NCBI GenBank assembly: GCA_029931535.1
Contig: JAQPZY010001256.1
Coordinates: 681,001-745,000, forward strand
From: Margaritifera margaritifera
Lineage: Eukaryota > Mollusca > Bivalvia > Unionida > Margaritiferidae
DNA length: 64,000 nucleotides
Direction: 5' to 3'
A program made the position numbers and the translations under genes. Positions 33,701 through 36,098 of this stretch are shown here, in pieces; the stretch's first letter is position 1, and each line of letters starts with the position of its first letter. The notes under the pieces are model-generated. The model did not search any database. It saw nothing but the letters and a program-made list of their open reading frames with translations, and had not been told where the DNA came from.

Positions 33701-35321
33701 CCTACTAAACCCAAAATGACTGACTCCCAACATAGTTCATTTTCAGATGATGATTTCGTGCGGCAAATACTGGCTGATGATAGTAATGATGACACTGATT
33801 TTTGAAGTATATGAGATGATTGTATCTTGGAAAGTGTTACTGGAAATACCAGTAATTTTGAACCTATAAATGATGTTGAATATGAGTCCAATGTACATGC
33901 TAAATGGACAAAAACAGATGGCATGCCGGTCAACCCCTATTCAGCTGTATTTTGAAATTAAATATTGAAACAGCAGAATACCAAGCCTAATTAAAATACA
34001 GGCAATTTAATAGTAAAGTGCAATTTTCATTTCTTTTCTCAAACAATTCAACTCTAAGGGATCTTGTGCTACAAAACTATATAGCACTCTAAGGGTTAAT
34101 AGTGTGAGATATTCTTGAAAATTTGGCCTCTTGTTCCTCTGTTGGTTGACCGGGGAACACACTACACAACACCGTTTGTGTTGGACGTAAGGCATCGCAC
34201 CTAAACAACATAAATATCAGGGTGGATGTCTTGCATTGTAGGACTAAGGGTTAAGATAAATTGAATAAATAAGAATTTAAAATGAAATTAAAAAGTAAGT
34301 ATATTTATTTTATCAAAATACCTCTGTCTGATCAAGCTGACTATGGCATTGATGGACTTAAAACCCTAATACAGCACAATGGGACAGATAAGAAATCAGG
34401 TATAGTAGTCAGCAAAACACTGATTCAAGAATGTGAAACTTTGGCAGAGCTCTTGTTAGTGAAAAATCTTATTTTGGAGCTAGATATCCAAGAGACAATA
34501 CCTATGAGCTGTGGAAAATTGTACATAACAACCATAAAGAACAGTTTCCCATCTTGTTCAAGCTGGCTTAGCTAGCTATGCATATGTCCCTTCAGACAGC
34601 AGATTCTGAAAGGGGATTCTCAGCACAGAACAAAAATCTTACACAGATAAGAAACAGATTAAGCTCCAAAACAATCAACAGATTAATGCTTTAACAACCT
34701 GAGGAGACATCTTTTGAGGATTTTGATTTCAATAGAGCTCTCACAGAGTGGAGCAGGAAGAAAGAAAGAGATGGATATTTATGTGTTAGGTAAATACTGA
34801 ACTGTGGCAGTTTCCTGCCCCCTCCCTCCCCCGACACTTTTTTTTTCTATTCCCCCCTTATTTTGGTGACAAGGGGGGAGCTGCCCCCTTTAGATAAAAT
34901 CCTGGCAGCATCTCTGAAATAAACTGTTTAGACTCCTTTATATAATTCATCAGTGGTTTATTCCTTGGTACATCTGAATAAATAGAAGAAAAAAAACAAG
35001 ACATCAGATACAACCAAACTTAATTACAAGTCACTGCTATTAAGTAATCATGTGTCATAAACAGTGTCTTGTGAAATCAGTTTCTTTGAATACCTTAAGT
35101 TCAAATATATTAGAACATAACCCATTTAAACAGCCACTTGTATTAGGAGATCACATTTGTTCTGTCCCAGAGGTGGCCTTTGAACACAGAAAATACTTGA
35201 GCCTTATGAAAAACAATTTTCAATGTACCATTTTATTTCTTTACAGCAGGATTTGAAACAGCCCCCACCCCCATTGTTTGGAGATGACAATGATGATGAT
35301 GATTTGGATTGGCTCAGTTAA
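470..35321 (+). CDS. FKBP15: FKBP15-like gene, 3' portion (nine exons; 5' end outside window)
   Basis: Joining nine exons (470-541, 2962-3114, 8322-8414, 10618-10842, 15728-15835, 22622-23063, 26675-26948, 30828-30966, 35247-35321) gives one open frame of 526 residues plus stop. All junctions fit GT-AG, and the phases (0,0,0,0,0,1,2,0) are mutually consistent. Residues 1-180 are heptad-rich coiled coil, 182-217 a conserved helical block (VKKIMNSVYQQIRSEF), then an acidic Asp/Glu/Lys linker, a Ser/Pro linker and an acidic tail PLFGDDNDDDDLDWLS. Order and tail match the C-terminal half of animal FKBP15 (WAFL), an early-endosome protein linked to actin and the WASH complex. The FKBP-type domain and WH1-like region of the family would lie upstream. 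Identity is from family knowledge. Exons shorter than those listed could have been missed, but in-frame joins make this unlikely for the listed set. Confidence 0.88.
590..985. repeat. Interspersed repeat rich in TCCTTGAA / AACTCCTT boxes
   Basis: The block contains repeated variants of GAAAACTCCTTGAATTT (near 625, 665, 695, 950 and 965) in an intron. It has the look of an old dispersed element with internal short-motif amplification. The class is not recognised. Confidence 0.45.
1085..2428. repeat. 47-bp minisatellite, about 28 units
   Basis: Head-to-tail units of GGGTAAGAGAGCTGTTGCTA.. TTTGGGCTTACCCAGGGACTGATGTTA, period 47. Each unit contains the inverted pair GGGTAAG / CTTACCC, so a hairpin can form within each unit. 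Middle units are nearly identical and the edge units (for example 1085-1330 and 2285-2428) are more diverged, the usual sign of array-internal homogenisation. It lies between FKBP15-like exons a and b. Confidence 0.95.
2429..2961. other. Intron remainder, no feature recognised
   Basis: AT-rich intron between the 47-bp array and exon b. I see no conserved reading frame or repeat structure apart from the splice acceptor tract at its end. Confidence 0.5.
2962..3114 (+). CDS. FKBP15: FKBP15-like exon b (coiled coil)
   Basis: An exon of 153 bases encodes 51 residues (VTQMEEEISREWREKCDKLL at its start, KKIQELENK at its end). The acceptor is TTTTATGCACAG and the donor is AAG/GTATGG. It is phase 0 on both sides and rich in Glu, Lys and Leu in heptad spacing. 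The REWREKCDKLLA stretch is characteristic of the family's coiled coil. The GTG at the 5' edge is an internal valine codon, not a start. Confidence 0.88.
3500..4430. repeat. Degenerate long-period tandem array (about 165-170 bp units)
   Basis: Successive blocks repeat the order TTGTTATTGCTACTCCTGA.., GTCATATCAACATGGGGTTT.., GACTTCTTATGATGTCTAGT.., TTGGTCCTAAATGAAAATGG, then a CCAATATGGCTGCCA..CAGCCATCTTGAAAATCTT box. Five or six units can be followed. Units are strongly diverged from one another, so the array is old. The block at 30290-30440 is a further relative. Confidence 0.75.
4431..5734. other. Intron stretch without recognised feature
   Basis: AT-rich sequence with only short chance frames (such as 4992-5180). 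No repeat array, transposon end or conserved protein is visible. Confidence 0.4.
5735..5950. mobile_element. Double-hairpin MITE family, copy 2 (about 216 bp)
   Basis: It is flanked by TA/TA (5733-5734 and 5951-5952), with terminal inverted repeats CCGTATATACTCGCATATAA and its degenerate complement. Inside are two successive palindromes built around AGATCTGCC..GCATAATGC. They are separated by TTTGTAAGGACTAATCAGTA and flanked by ACTGCAAACTGCATA / ACAAACAACATAG. No coding capacity is seen. TA target and size fit a non-autonomous Tc1/mariner- or pogo-type element. Confidence 0.8.
5951..7751. other. Intron stretch, little structure
   Basis: No gene is seen. There is a two-copy direct repeat of about 58 bp at 7020-7105 (GCCCTCAAACCTGTGG.., TTATGTCATAATAACTTCAT), an A-run near 7198-7209 and a G-run at 7667-7681. 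Confidence 0.45.
7752..8103. repeat. 57-bp minisatellite, about 6 units
   Basis: Repeats of GACCAGCTGTCAGTGTTAGG..ATGACAAACTATGGACAGGC..GATTAAAATTACAGATA. Period about 57, with moderate divergence. It lies about 200 bp before exon c. Confidence 0.88.
8322..8414 (+). CDS. FKBP15: FKBP15-like exon c (coiled coil)
   Basis: Ninety-three bases encode 31 residues (VQLLRSQSESSDERIAELQS and on to AWKEK). The acceptor is TTTCTTACTGCAG and the donor AAG/GTGGTG is non-optimal. It is phase 0 on both sides. The sequence continues the coiled coil with a short Ser-rich break. It lies just downstream of a 57-bp minisatellite and short repeats based on CTCATGTAATATCTCC. Confidence 0.83.
8455..8533. repeat. 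20-bp tandem repeat, four units
   Basis: Four near-identical units of AAAACTGTAGATATTAAGTT directly after exon c in its intron. Confidence 0.9.
8617..8833. mobile_element. Double-hairpin MITE family, copy 3
   Basis: Same architecture and orientation as the 5735 copy, flanked by TA. The left end is CCGTATGTACACACATATAA and the right end TATATACAA followed by TA. Both internal hairpins (GATCTGTCATTGCATAATGC and GATCTGCCAGCGTATTATGC regions) are recognisable. Confidence 0.8.
9040..9475. repeat. Degenerate tandem array (CATCACAGATTGTCCTTGCC boxes)
   Basis: About ten boxes of CAACATCACAGATTGTCCTT, some followed by GCCAGTTAAACTACCTCTCC. Spacing alternates between about 30 and 60 bp, suggesting a higher-order unit assembled from two sub-repeats. 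Confidence 0.8.
9476..9919. other. Intron stretch without recognised feature
   Basis: AT-rich. Nothing beyond short chance frames is seen. Confidence 0.4.
9920..10063 (-). mobile_element. tRNA-derived SINE fragment
   Basis: Read on the - strand it begins GTGGTAGAGCATCAGACTCA, then a box-B-like GGTTCAATACC, then the core CTCTGGGAAAGGCACTTAGC. A tRNA-like Pol III promoter followed by a GGGnAAGGCACTT core is the arrangement of several animal SINE superfamilies. The tail and target duplications are not clear, and I do not assign a named family. Confidence 0.65.
10124..10431. repeat. 43-bp minisatellite, about 7 units
   Basis: Units of ACAAGTACAAATCCAGTGCT..CAGAATTGTAAAATTGATGCAGG. Variants with GAGCACAGAATTG and GATCCAGG alternate as two-unit higher-order blocks (10138-10223 resembles 10259-10344). 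It lies about 190 bp before exon d. Confidence 0.92.
10505..10600 (-). repeat. Fragment of a CCACGAA/TTCGTGG-type interspersed repeat
   Basis: Contains TTTGTGGTTTGTAGTGATCA.. and CACAAAGTTTGGTACCCAAC. These match in reverse the GTGGATT...GGGTACCAA boxes at 27870-28140 and 37545-37840. Confidence 0.45.
10618..10842 (+). CDS. FKBP15: FKBP15-like exon d (coiled coil end, Pro/Gln linker)
   Basis: An exon of 225 bases encodes 75 residues. Roughly the first 56 (YETLKKNASTMKERYEQRLK and on through Glu/Lys heptads to EQVRHT) are a strong coiled coil. The last 19 form a Pro/Gln/Ala linker ending GDQQAVITE. The acceptor is TTTTTTCTGCAG and the donor is GAG/GTATGT. It is phase 0 on both sides. Two degenerate copies of its 3' part lie downstream in the next intron (11563-11663 and 13439-13513). 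Confidence 0.9.
10843..11562. other. Intron stretch without recognised feature
   Basis: AT-rich. A short repeated AAGTAGTAATCAAG motif occurs at 11392-11432. TATGCATTGCATTCTGGGAT at 10911-10930 resembles a ZNF143/STAF site but its intronic setting gives no support. Confidence 0.4.
11563..11663 (+). pseudogene. Decayed duplicate of the 3' part of FKBP15-like exon d, copy 1
   Basis: This stretch aligns with the last ~100 bases of the exon at 10618-10842, including its donor. In one frame it still reads LKEQLEHFHEQVKHT, against LQKQLEHLQEQVRHT in the real exon, then falls into stops. It ends ACAGAG/GTACTGT, matching ACAGAG/GTATGT of the parent, and similarity continues into the intron (TTTATCTATCTGACCTA against TTTACCTAATAGACCTA). 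It is a segmental duplicate within the intron and not a usable exon. Confidence 0.75.
11827..13367. mobile_element. 1.54-kb pogo/Tigger-like element, non-autonomous
   Basis: Perfect terminal inverted repeats of at least 24 bp start CACCGCTCCCTCGATAACTC, flanked by a TA duplication (11825-11826 and 13368-13369). The inner ends share further motifs (ATAAGCGAGGGCGCAAGTTA against GCGGGTTCGCAAGTTATC). No transposase catalytic motif is seen in any frame. The TA target and the terminal CTCGnTAACTCGC style fit the pogo/Tigger branch of Tc1/mariner. It splits the two decayed exon-d copies. Confidence 0.88.
13439..13513 (+). pseudogene. Decayed duplicate of the 3' part of FKBP15-like exon d, copy 2
   Basis: The stretch ATCCAGAAATAGCTGGAACA onward aligns with CTACAGAAACAGTTAGAACA of the exon at 10618-10842. 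After a deletion, CCACCCCAGGGGATTGACAG and the donor-like ACAGAG/GTTT follow. It is more diverged and internally deleted. A 1.54-kb transposon (11827-13367) now separates it from copy 1. Confidence 0.65.
13501..13606. repeat. 30-bp tandem repeat, about 3.5 units
   Basis: Units of ATCAGAACAGAGGTTGTGCC..TGACTATCCA. The first unit overlaps the end of the decayed exon-d copy at 13439-13513, so the array appears to have grown from exon-derived sequence. Confidence 0.8.
13866..14060. repeat. Interspersed repeat family 1 (about 190 bp), copy A
   Basis: Shares CATTACCCGATTACATTAAC..ATTAAGAACTAAATTCCA, AATCCAGCCCTTCCAGAAAGATGA and GTGAAGTAACTCTTC with the blocks at 15930-16150 and 29605-29800. The three copies are diverged. 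Confidence 0.6.
14061..14282. repeat. Degenerate tandem repeat (about 75-80 bp, 3 units)
   Basis: Three units run TAATTACCTCCCC..CTTTCCTGAAGGGCTGG..GAGGCAGAAGTTAATT..AACAGTAATGTA. It is continuous with the preceding family-1 repeat. Confidence 0.6.
14283..14333 (+). repeat. DIRS-type terminal-repeat-like segment (left)
   Basis: GATTGAGTAAATATTCTAGG..AGAAACATATTTTACAGTAA..AATTTTC resembles the segment at 20405-20455 directly and 20121-20172 in inverted orientation. It could be the left inverted terminal repeat of the DIRS-type relic, with the following minisatellite expanded inside it. Confidence 0.45.
14366..15124. repeat. 53-bp minisatellite, about 14 units
   Basis: Units of AGAGTAGACTGTACCTATGA..GTGATTATATTCCCACTGGA..GTTCATATTCACT. 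Several unit subtypes alternate (GGTGTAGACTGTAACTATGA against AGAGTAGACTGTACCTATGA), indicating a two-unit higher-order structure. Confidence 0.93.
15125..15727. other. Intron stretch before exon e
   Basis: AT-rich. An imperfect inverted repeat pairs GAATTGAACTTCATATTTTA (15433-15452) with TAAAATATGAAGTTCAATTC (15538-15557), enclosing about 85 bases. No coding feature is seen. Confidence 0.5.
15728..15835 (+). CDS. FKBP15: FKBP15-like exon e (conserved helical block)
   Basis: An exon of 108 bases encodes 36 residues, VKKIMNSVYQQIRSEF followed by ESDETYTGADVLAAILAAIK. The acceptor is TTTATTGCAG and the donor is AAG/GTAAG. It is phase 0 on both sides. This is the best-conserved part of the C-terminal half of FKBP15 (an M/VKKxMNxVxQxxRxEFE pattern, then a Tyr-x-Gly turn and a second helix ending IK) and is the main basis for the identification. 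Confidence 0.92.
15930..16150. repeat. Interspersed repeat family 1, copy B
   Basis: Shares ACATTAACATTAAGAAATTA, TCCAGCCCTCGCTGAAAGAT, GGAAGTAACTCT and CTAGGTGGAC..AGTTTAAGCTTT with the other copies. It lies about 340 bp before the first DIRS coding relic. Confidence 0.6.
16490..19110 (+). pseudogene. Decayed DIRS-type retroelement (gag-like, RT/RNase H, tyrosine recombinase)
   Basis: Conceptual reading across frameshifts shows, in order, a short Cys-rich gag-like start at about 16494 (KCKKCRCLK..), a region placed as RT by order rather than motif, and an RNase H and linker relic from about 17500 (TDASLSG, HIPDMLNTLANSVLRRDQL). LDLFVTRWNKLPTFV follows at 17891-17940, with a typical DIRS linker after it. 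A tyrosine recombinase relic then runs from about 18270 (FLIALASTCKVSELHGLSMD) to the final box SFYLWDMALPRRELNHIGPL near 19000-19060. These motifs in this order are characteristic of DIRS-group retroelements, which integrate by a tyrosine recombinase instead of a DDE integrase. Many stops and frameshifts show it is inactive. It lies in the intron between FKBP15-like exons e and f, same strand. Confidence 0.82.
18425..18563. repeat. 35-bp tandem repeat inside the recombinase relic, four units
   Basis: Four units of AGGTGAGTGAGCTGCATGCA..CTGTCCATGGATCCA. The unit is the coding segment for KVSELHGLSMDP, so part of the recombinase reading frame itself was amplified after the element landed. A 35-bp unit does not keep frame. 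Confidence 0.9.
19330..20122 (+). pseudogene. Second DIRS-type tyrosine recombinase fragment
   Basis: Fragments in different frames repeat the recombinase C-terminal order seen in the first copy: ILSWIQWVILSAYEELIQDQ near 19600-19660, HIGSRGxRAV at about 19678-19700, then ACYLRDLSAQRLGLTW near 19792-19840. Stops intervene. Its position after the first recombinase relic suggests a nested or tandem partial second element. Confidence 0.62.
20121..20172 (-). repeat. DIRS-type inverted repeat arm (right)
   Basis: AACCAATTTTTGGAGTAAAA..TATGTTTCTTCGATAATACTTACCCAATCAT is the imperfect reverse complement of 20405-20455, about 45 of 50 positions agreeing. It sits directly after the second recombinase fragment, where the terminal repeat of a DIRS element is expected. 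Confidence 0.65.
20405..20455 (+). repeat. DIRS-type inverted repeat arm (partner of 20121-20172)
   Basis: TATGATTGGGTAAATATTAT..CAAAGAAACATATTGTACTCCAAAAATTGC pairs with 20121-20172 across 230 bases and resembles 14283-14333 in direct orientation. Confidence 0.65.
20456..21327. other. Intron stretch with little structure
   Basis: A short tandem motif (AATATTACTCAGTCAAA, three units) occurs near 20558-20625. Nothing else is recognised. Confidence 0.4.
21328..21727. mobile_element. 400-bp TA-flanked MITE
   Basis: Terminal inverted repeats CCGTATTTGCCGGTCTATAA and its near-complement (CTTATAGGCCGACAAATACGG) are flanked by TA at 21326-21327 and 21728-21729. Inside, CTTATACTCCGAATCGACTT occurs three times (near 21391, 21627 and 21690) as direct repeats. 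No open frame of interest. The ends resemble non-autonomous Tc1/mariner- or pogo-type elements. Confidence 0.82.
21907..22123. mobile_element. Double-hairpin MITE family, copy 4 (inverted orientation)
   Basis: Flanked by TA (21905-21906 and 22124-22125). The left end is CCGTATGCACTCACATATAA and the right end GCGAGTATATACGG. The CTACTGATTAGTCC spacer is the reverse complement of that in copies 2 and 3, so this copy is inverted relative to them. Confidence 0.8.
22259..22580. repeat. 42-bp minisatellite, about 7.5 units
   Basis: Units of AGTGTTGTACACTGTAAAAT..ATGTATGTCCTTATAGTGAGGG. It ends about 40 bases upstream of the acceptor of FKBP15-like exon f, so it occupies the region where the branch point is expected. 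Confidence 0.92.
22622..23063 (+). CDS. FKBP15: FKBP15-like exon f (acidic low-complexity linker)
   Basis: The exon is 442 bases, phase 0 at its start and phase 1 at its end. It begins TTTLSLMNKENE, which continues the helix of exon e. It then runs into about 45 residues of Asp/Glu/Lys repeats (codons GAT, GAA, AAA) and a less biased tail ending VGPSSEA. The acceptor is TTCCTTTTCCAG and the donor is CAG/GTAGAAA. A 42-bp minisatellite ends about 40 bases before the acceptor. Such an acidic linker is usual after the helical block in the family; its exact sequence is not conserved. Confidence 0.88.
23064..23749. other. Intron stretch without recognised feature
   Basis: AT-rich intron sequence after exon f. 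No structure is seen. Confidence 0.4.
23750..24573. repeat. 26-bp minisatellite, left block (about 31 units)
   Basis: Units of AGGGCTAGATAAATGTATAT..TATTGT with few variants (AGGGTTAG, ATGACTAG, TATAGGGC). It is interrupted at 24574 by a TA-target transposon and resumes at 26214. Confidence 0.95.
24576..26211. mobile_element. 1.64-kb pogo-like element inserted in the 26-bp minisatellite
   Basis: Terminal inverted repeats of 23 bp begin CAGTGGGACCCCGCTATAAC at both ends, with the TA target duplicated (24574-24575 and 26212-26213). Subterminal GGCTCCC and ATAACCCGG motifs also recur. Inside is an open frame for a CENP-B/pogo-type DNA-binding domain (25383-25634), but no DDE domain. A 36-base A-run occurs at 24689-24724 and a C-run near 26085. 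CAGT-type ends, a TA target and the CENP-B-type HTH place it in the pogo/Tigger group. Confidence 0.92.
25383..25634 (+). CDS. Stand-alone CENP-B-type HTH protein of a pogo-like element (83 aa)
   Basis: The chosen ATG starts MENGKRKRNAFTVKEKIEAL; the frame is 83 residues with no internal stop. Residues 5-60 match the N-terminal Psq/CENP-B-type helix-turn-helix of pogo/Tigger/jerky transposases: basic KRKR lead-in, then LxxIKSGxKQSxVAKDLGLD and STVRGWKKDEAKLRE. This domain binds the element's terminal repeats. The second HTH and the DDE catalytic core of a full transposase (roughly 450 residues or more in the family) are absent. The last 20 residues are not recognised. The frame could extend upstream to 25236, but that part shows no homology. 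It may be a truncated relic or a retained DNA-binding-only protein. Confidence 0.72.
   Translation: MENGKRKRNAFTVKEKIEALDRIKSGVKQSHVAKDLGLDESTVRGWKKDEAKLRERVLQLSTILDFAKSRRDISRKQLKITVF
26214..26403. repeat. 26-bp minisatellite, right block (about 7 units)
   Basis: The same unit as 23750-24573 resumes in phase right after the transposon's TA, ending at a last partial unit near 26403. Confidence 0.95.
26675..26948 (+). CDS. FKBP15: FKBP15-like exon g (Ser/Pro-rich linker)
   Basis: The exon is 274 bases, entering in phase 1 and leaving in phase 2. The frame reads ELQVSKVPNTTESSMPEPNP through a Ser/Asn/Pro-rich low-complexity stretch with TDPPPLPDENN. The acceptor is TTTTGTATCAG and the donor is ACAG/GTAACT. 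The phases match exons f and h exactly. It is predicted to be disordered. The PPPLP stretch could be a ligand for SH3, WW or profilin-type partners, but that is inference. Confidence 0.83.
26949..27865. other. Intron stretch without recognised feature
   Basis: AT-rich. Only a short CTGTCTGTCAGTATATGTCTGACTG low-complexity stretch right after exon g is notable. Confidence 0.4.
27866..28150. repeat. Interspersed repeat with TTTCGTGGATT / AAAACCCAA boxes, dimer
   Basis: Two tandem copies of the order GTACCAGTTTTTGTGGATTT..ACAAACCAGGAATATAAAAACCCAATGAAAA (27935-28000 and 28085-28150). Related blocks, some inverted, lie at 10505-10600, 29440-29600 and 37545-37840. The class is not assigned. Confidence 0.6.
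28151..29439. other. Intron stretch without recognised feature
   Basis: AT-rich intron with no array, transposon end or conserved frame that I can support. Confidence 0.4.
29440..29600. repeat. CCACAAAA/TTTTGTGG-type interspersed repeat fragment
   Basis: Contains TTGATCCACAAAATTAAATA.. and GTACCCACAAAAATTTATTT..AAAACCACAAAAATTGAAAC, related to the 27866-28150 dimer in inverted orientation. Confidence 0.45.
29605..29800. repeat. Interspersed repeat family 1, copy C
   Basis: Shares CTCTAACTTCAACCCTCTCA..GAAAGATG, TATGGGAAGAACTCTTCC and AAGGTGGCTACCGATATATC with the copies at 13866 and 15930. Confidence 0.55.
29960..30071. mobile_element. 112-bp hAT-type MITE with perfect 8-bp target duplication
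   Basis: Ends are CAGGCATGTGAAACCTATGG and the inverted CAGGCATGTGCAACTTTCTC. The 8-bp target site CTTTAAAT is present exactly at 29952-29959 and 30072-30079. CAGG-type ends with an 8-bp duplication are diagnostic of the hAT superfamily. No coding sequence. Confidence 0.9.
30290..30440. repeat. Single unit related to the 3500-4430 array
   Basis: GTCCATCATCCATCCATCCA.., TTTTTTGTTATTGCTACTCC, GTAATGAAACTTGGCATACA and TCCTGAGGTCTTATTGG parallel GTCCATCATCCATTAATTAG and ATGAAACTTGACACACACAT at 3510-3610. Confidence 0.6.
30608..30763. repeat. 55-bp tandem repeat, three units
   Basis: Units of TATTTCTGTATTTGAGTGCT..ATAATTCTGATAGGGTTTAA..ACCAATGAGAAGACA, ending about 65 bases before the acceptor of exon h. 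Confidence 0.88.
30828..30966 (+). CDS. FKBP15: FKBP15-like exon h (PLFG motif plus basic linker)
   Basis: The exon is 139 bases, entering in phase 2 and leaving in phase 0. The split codon gives SPLFGHDDNVEETLGIQSDK and then a Lys/Ser stretch ending LTGEE. The acceptor is TTGTCTTTCCACAG and the donor is GAG/GTAAGT. The PLFGxDDN motif here recurs in the last exon. Confidence 0.85.
30967..31879. other. Intron stretch without recognised feature
   Basis: An open stretch at 31223-31438 has no recognisable domain and no splice support, so I do not call it a gene. Confidence 0.4.
31880..32790. repeat. Degenerate long-period tandem array (about 145-150 bp units)
   Basis: Five or six diverged units repeat GCAGCTTTATATTGATGAGA..CTTGAATAAGTTTGATTTCC..AGCATTCCACATCATCATTT..AGGAGTTATGGCCCTTGATT and then ACTTTGGTTTCAACAGCA. 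The unit is related to the block at 43140-43330. Confidence 0.75.
33468..34250. mobile_element. piggyBac-like TTAA-flanked insert
   Basis: TTAA at 33464-33467 is followed by CCCTAAAAGTG, and GACTAAGGG is followed by TTAA at 34251-34254, as for piggyBac elements (TTAA target, CCCT-type ends). A - strand-shadowed + frame near 33714-33800 reads FSDDDFVRQILADDSNDD, an acidic stretch of the kind found at piggyBac transposase N-termini. An internal TCTAAGGG/TTAA at 34088-34099 is an alternative right end. No DDD catalytic motif is seen. Confidence 0.5.
34282..34794 (+). pseudogene. hAT transposase C-terminal relic
   Basis: After a frame containing SGIVVSKTLIQECETLAELL.., a shift leads into ADSERGFSAQNKNLTQIRNR and then LSSKTINRLML, a stop, and QPEETSFEDFDFNRALTEW. 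SERGFSxxNxxxTxxRNRLSxxxxxxLM is the conserved hAT C-terminal dimerisation motif, which contributes to the catalytic fold. At least one frameshift and one in-frame stop break it, and the catalytic N-terminal two thirds are absent. It lies inside the hAT ends at 33315 and 34916, on the + strand. Confidence 0.82.
35247..35321 (+). CDS. FKBP15: FKBP15-like last exon (acidic tail and stop)
   Basis: It encodes 24 residues and TAA: QDLKQPPPPLFGDDNDDDDL followed by DWLS. A Pro run, Leu-Phe-Gly, an Asp run and Asp-Trp-Leu at the extreme C-terminus form the hallmark tail of FKBP15 proteins. The acceptor TTTACAGCAG is a NAGNAG tandem, so splicing could begin at 35247 (with the Gln) or 35250 (without it); both keep the frame. 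Confidence 0.9.
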   Translation, partial: QDLKQPPPPLFGDDNDDDDLDWLS

Positions 35322-35833
35322 CATGGTACCAGCAACTTAGAAGTTTATTATCCAGACTATTTCAACATTTGTCCATGGAACAAAATACACTTTGTGCCAA
35401 ATGTCTGATTGATTGAACATGCGGTAGTTCAATCCACAATAACTGTCAGAAACTCTGATCATATTAAAATGTCAGCACAATTTGGGACATAAAGCTACTC
35501 ATAAAAACTTTAGTCTCATCGAGCCAGACCTCTGATGTGGTTCCATGAGATCTCTGCCAGACGAGGATCTGGTAAAATACTGAGTTTTCCTTGTAAGGCC
35601 AGAATGAGGCTTTCCCAATAAAGTGATTTGATTGGCTAATTGTATGTAGTGATGTAATATGTTATTGTGATAATGAAATGATGTCATGGACAGTTTTATT
35701 TACTATTTGGGATACAACTTCTACATCAGCATCTGTTTATACAGTTATGTATAATGATATCTTTTAAGATTACAATAGTATTTTGGATTGAATGATTGCA
35801 TAAACTGTCTAAATAAAACTATGTCTAAATAAA
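35322..35833 (+). terminator. Probable 3' UTR of the FKBP15-like gene with polyadenylation signals
   Basis: No open frame continues after the TAA. AATAAA hexamers occur at 35617-35622, 35812-35817 and 35828-35833. The first lies about 300 bases after the stop; the last pair is followed by GT-rich bases and then by a MITE at 35882. Which is used cannot be decided from sequence alone. Confidence 0.5.
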
Positions 35834-35881
35834 TTATGAAATAGGCAAGAAATGTTTTTGTAGTTTTGCTTCTACAACGTA

Positions 35882-36098
35882 CTGTATATACTCGTGTATA
35901 ATACACATCCAAATGAAAACAACATTGACCCTGATCTGCCATCGCATAATGCACCAGCAGATCAGGGTCTATACTGTTTGTTCTACTGATTAATGCTTAC
36001 AAACTGCATAGACCCAGATCTGCTGGCACATTATGTGACAGCAGATCTGGGCCTATGCAGTTTGCAGTTGGTTTCGACTTACACGCAAGTATATATGG
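35882..36098. mobile_element. Double-hairpin MITE family, copy 5
   Basis: Flanked by TA at 35880-35881 and 36099-36100. The left end is CTGTATATACTCGTGTATAA and the right end GCAAGTATATATGG. The CTACTGATTAATGC spacer places it in the same orientation as the 21907 copy. It lies just past the 3' UTR of the FKBP15-like gene. Confidence 0.8.

Larger units (their letters stand above)
33315..34916 (+). mobile_element. Deleted hAT element with nested TTAA insertion
   Basis: The left end CAGAGATGTTGCCAGG pairs with the right end CCTGGCAGCATCTCTG (15 of 16 bases). Flanks GGAAATAA and AAATAAAC share AAATAA, consistent with an eroded 8-bp duplication. A relic of the C-terminal hAT dimerisation domain lies at 34282-34794. 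A TTAA-bounded insert (33468-34250) occupies much of the interior; without it the hAT is about 815 bp, so most of the transposase is already lost. Confidence 0.78.
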
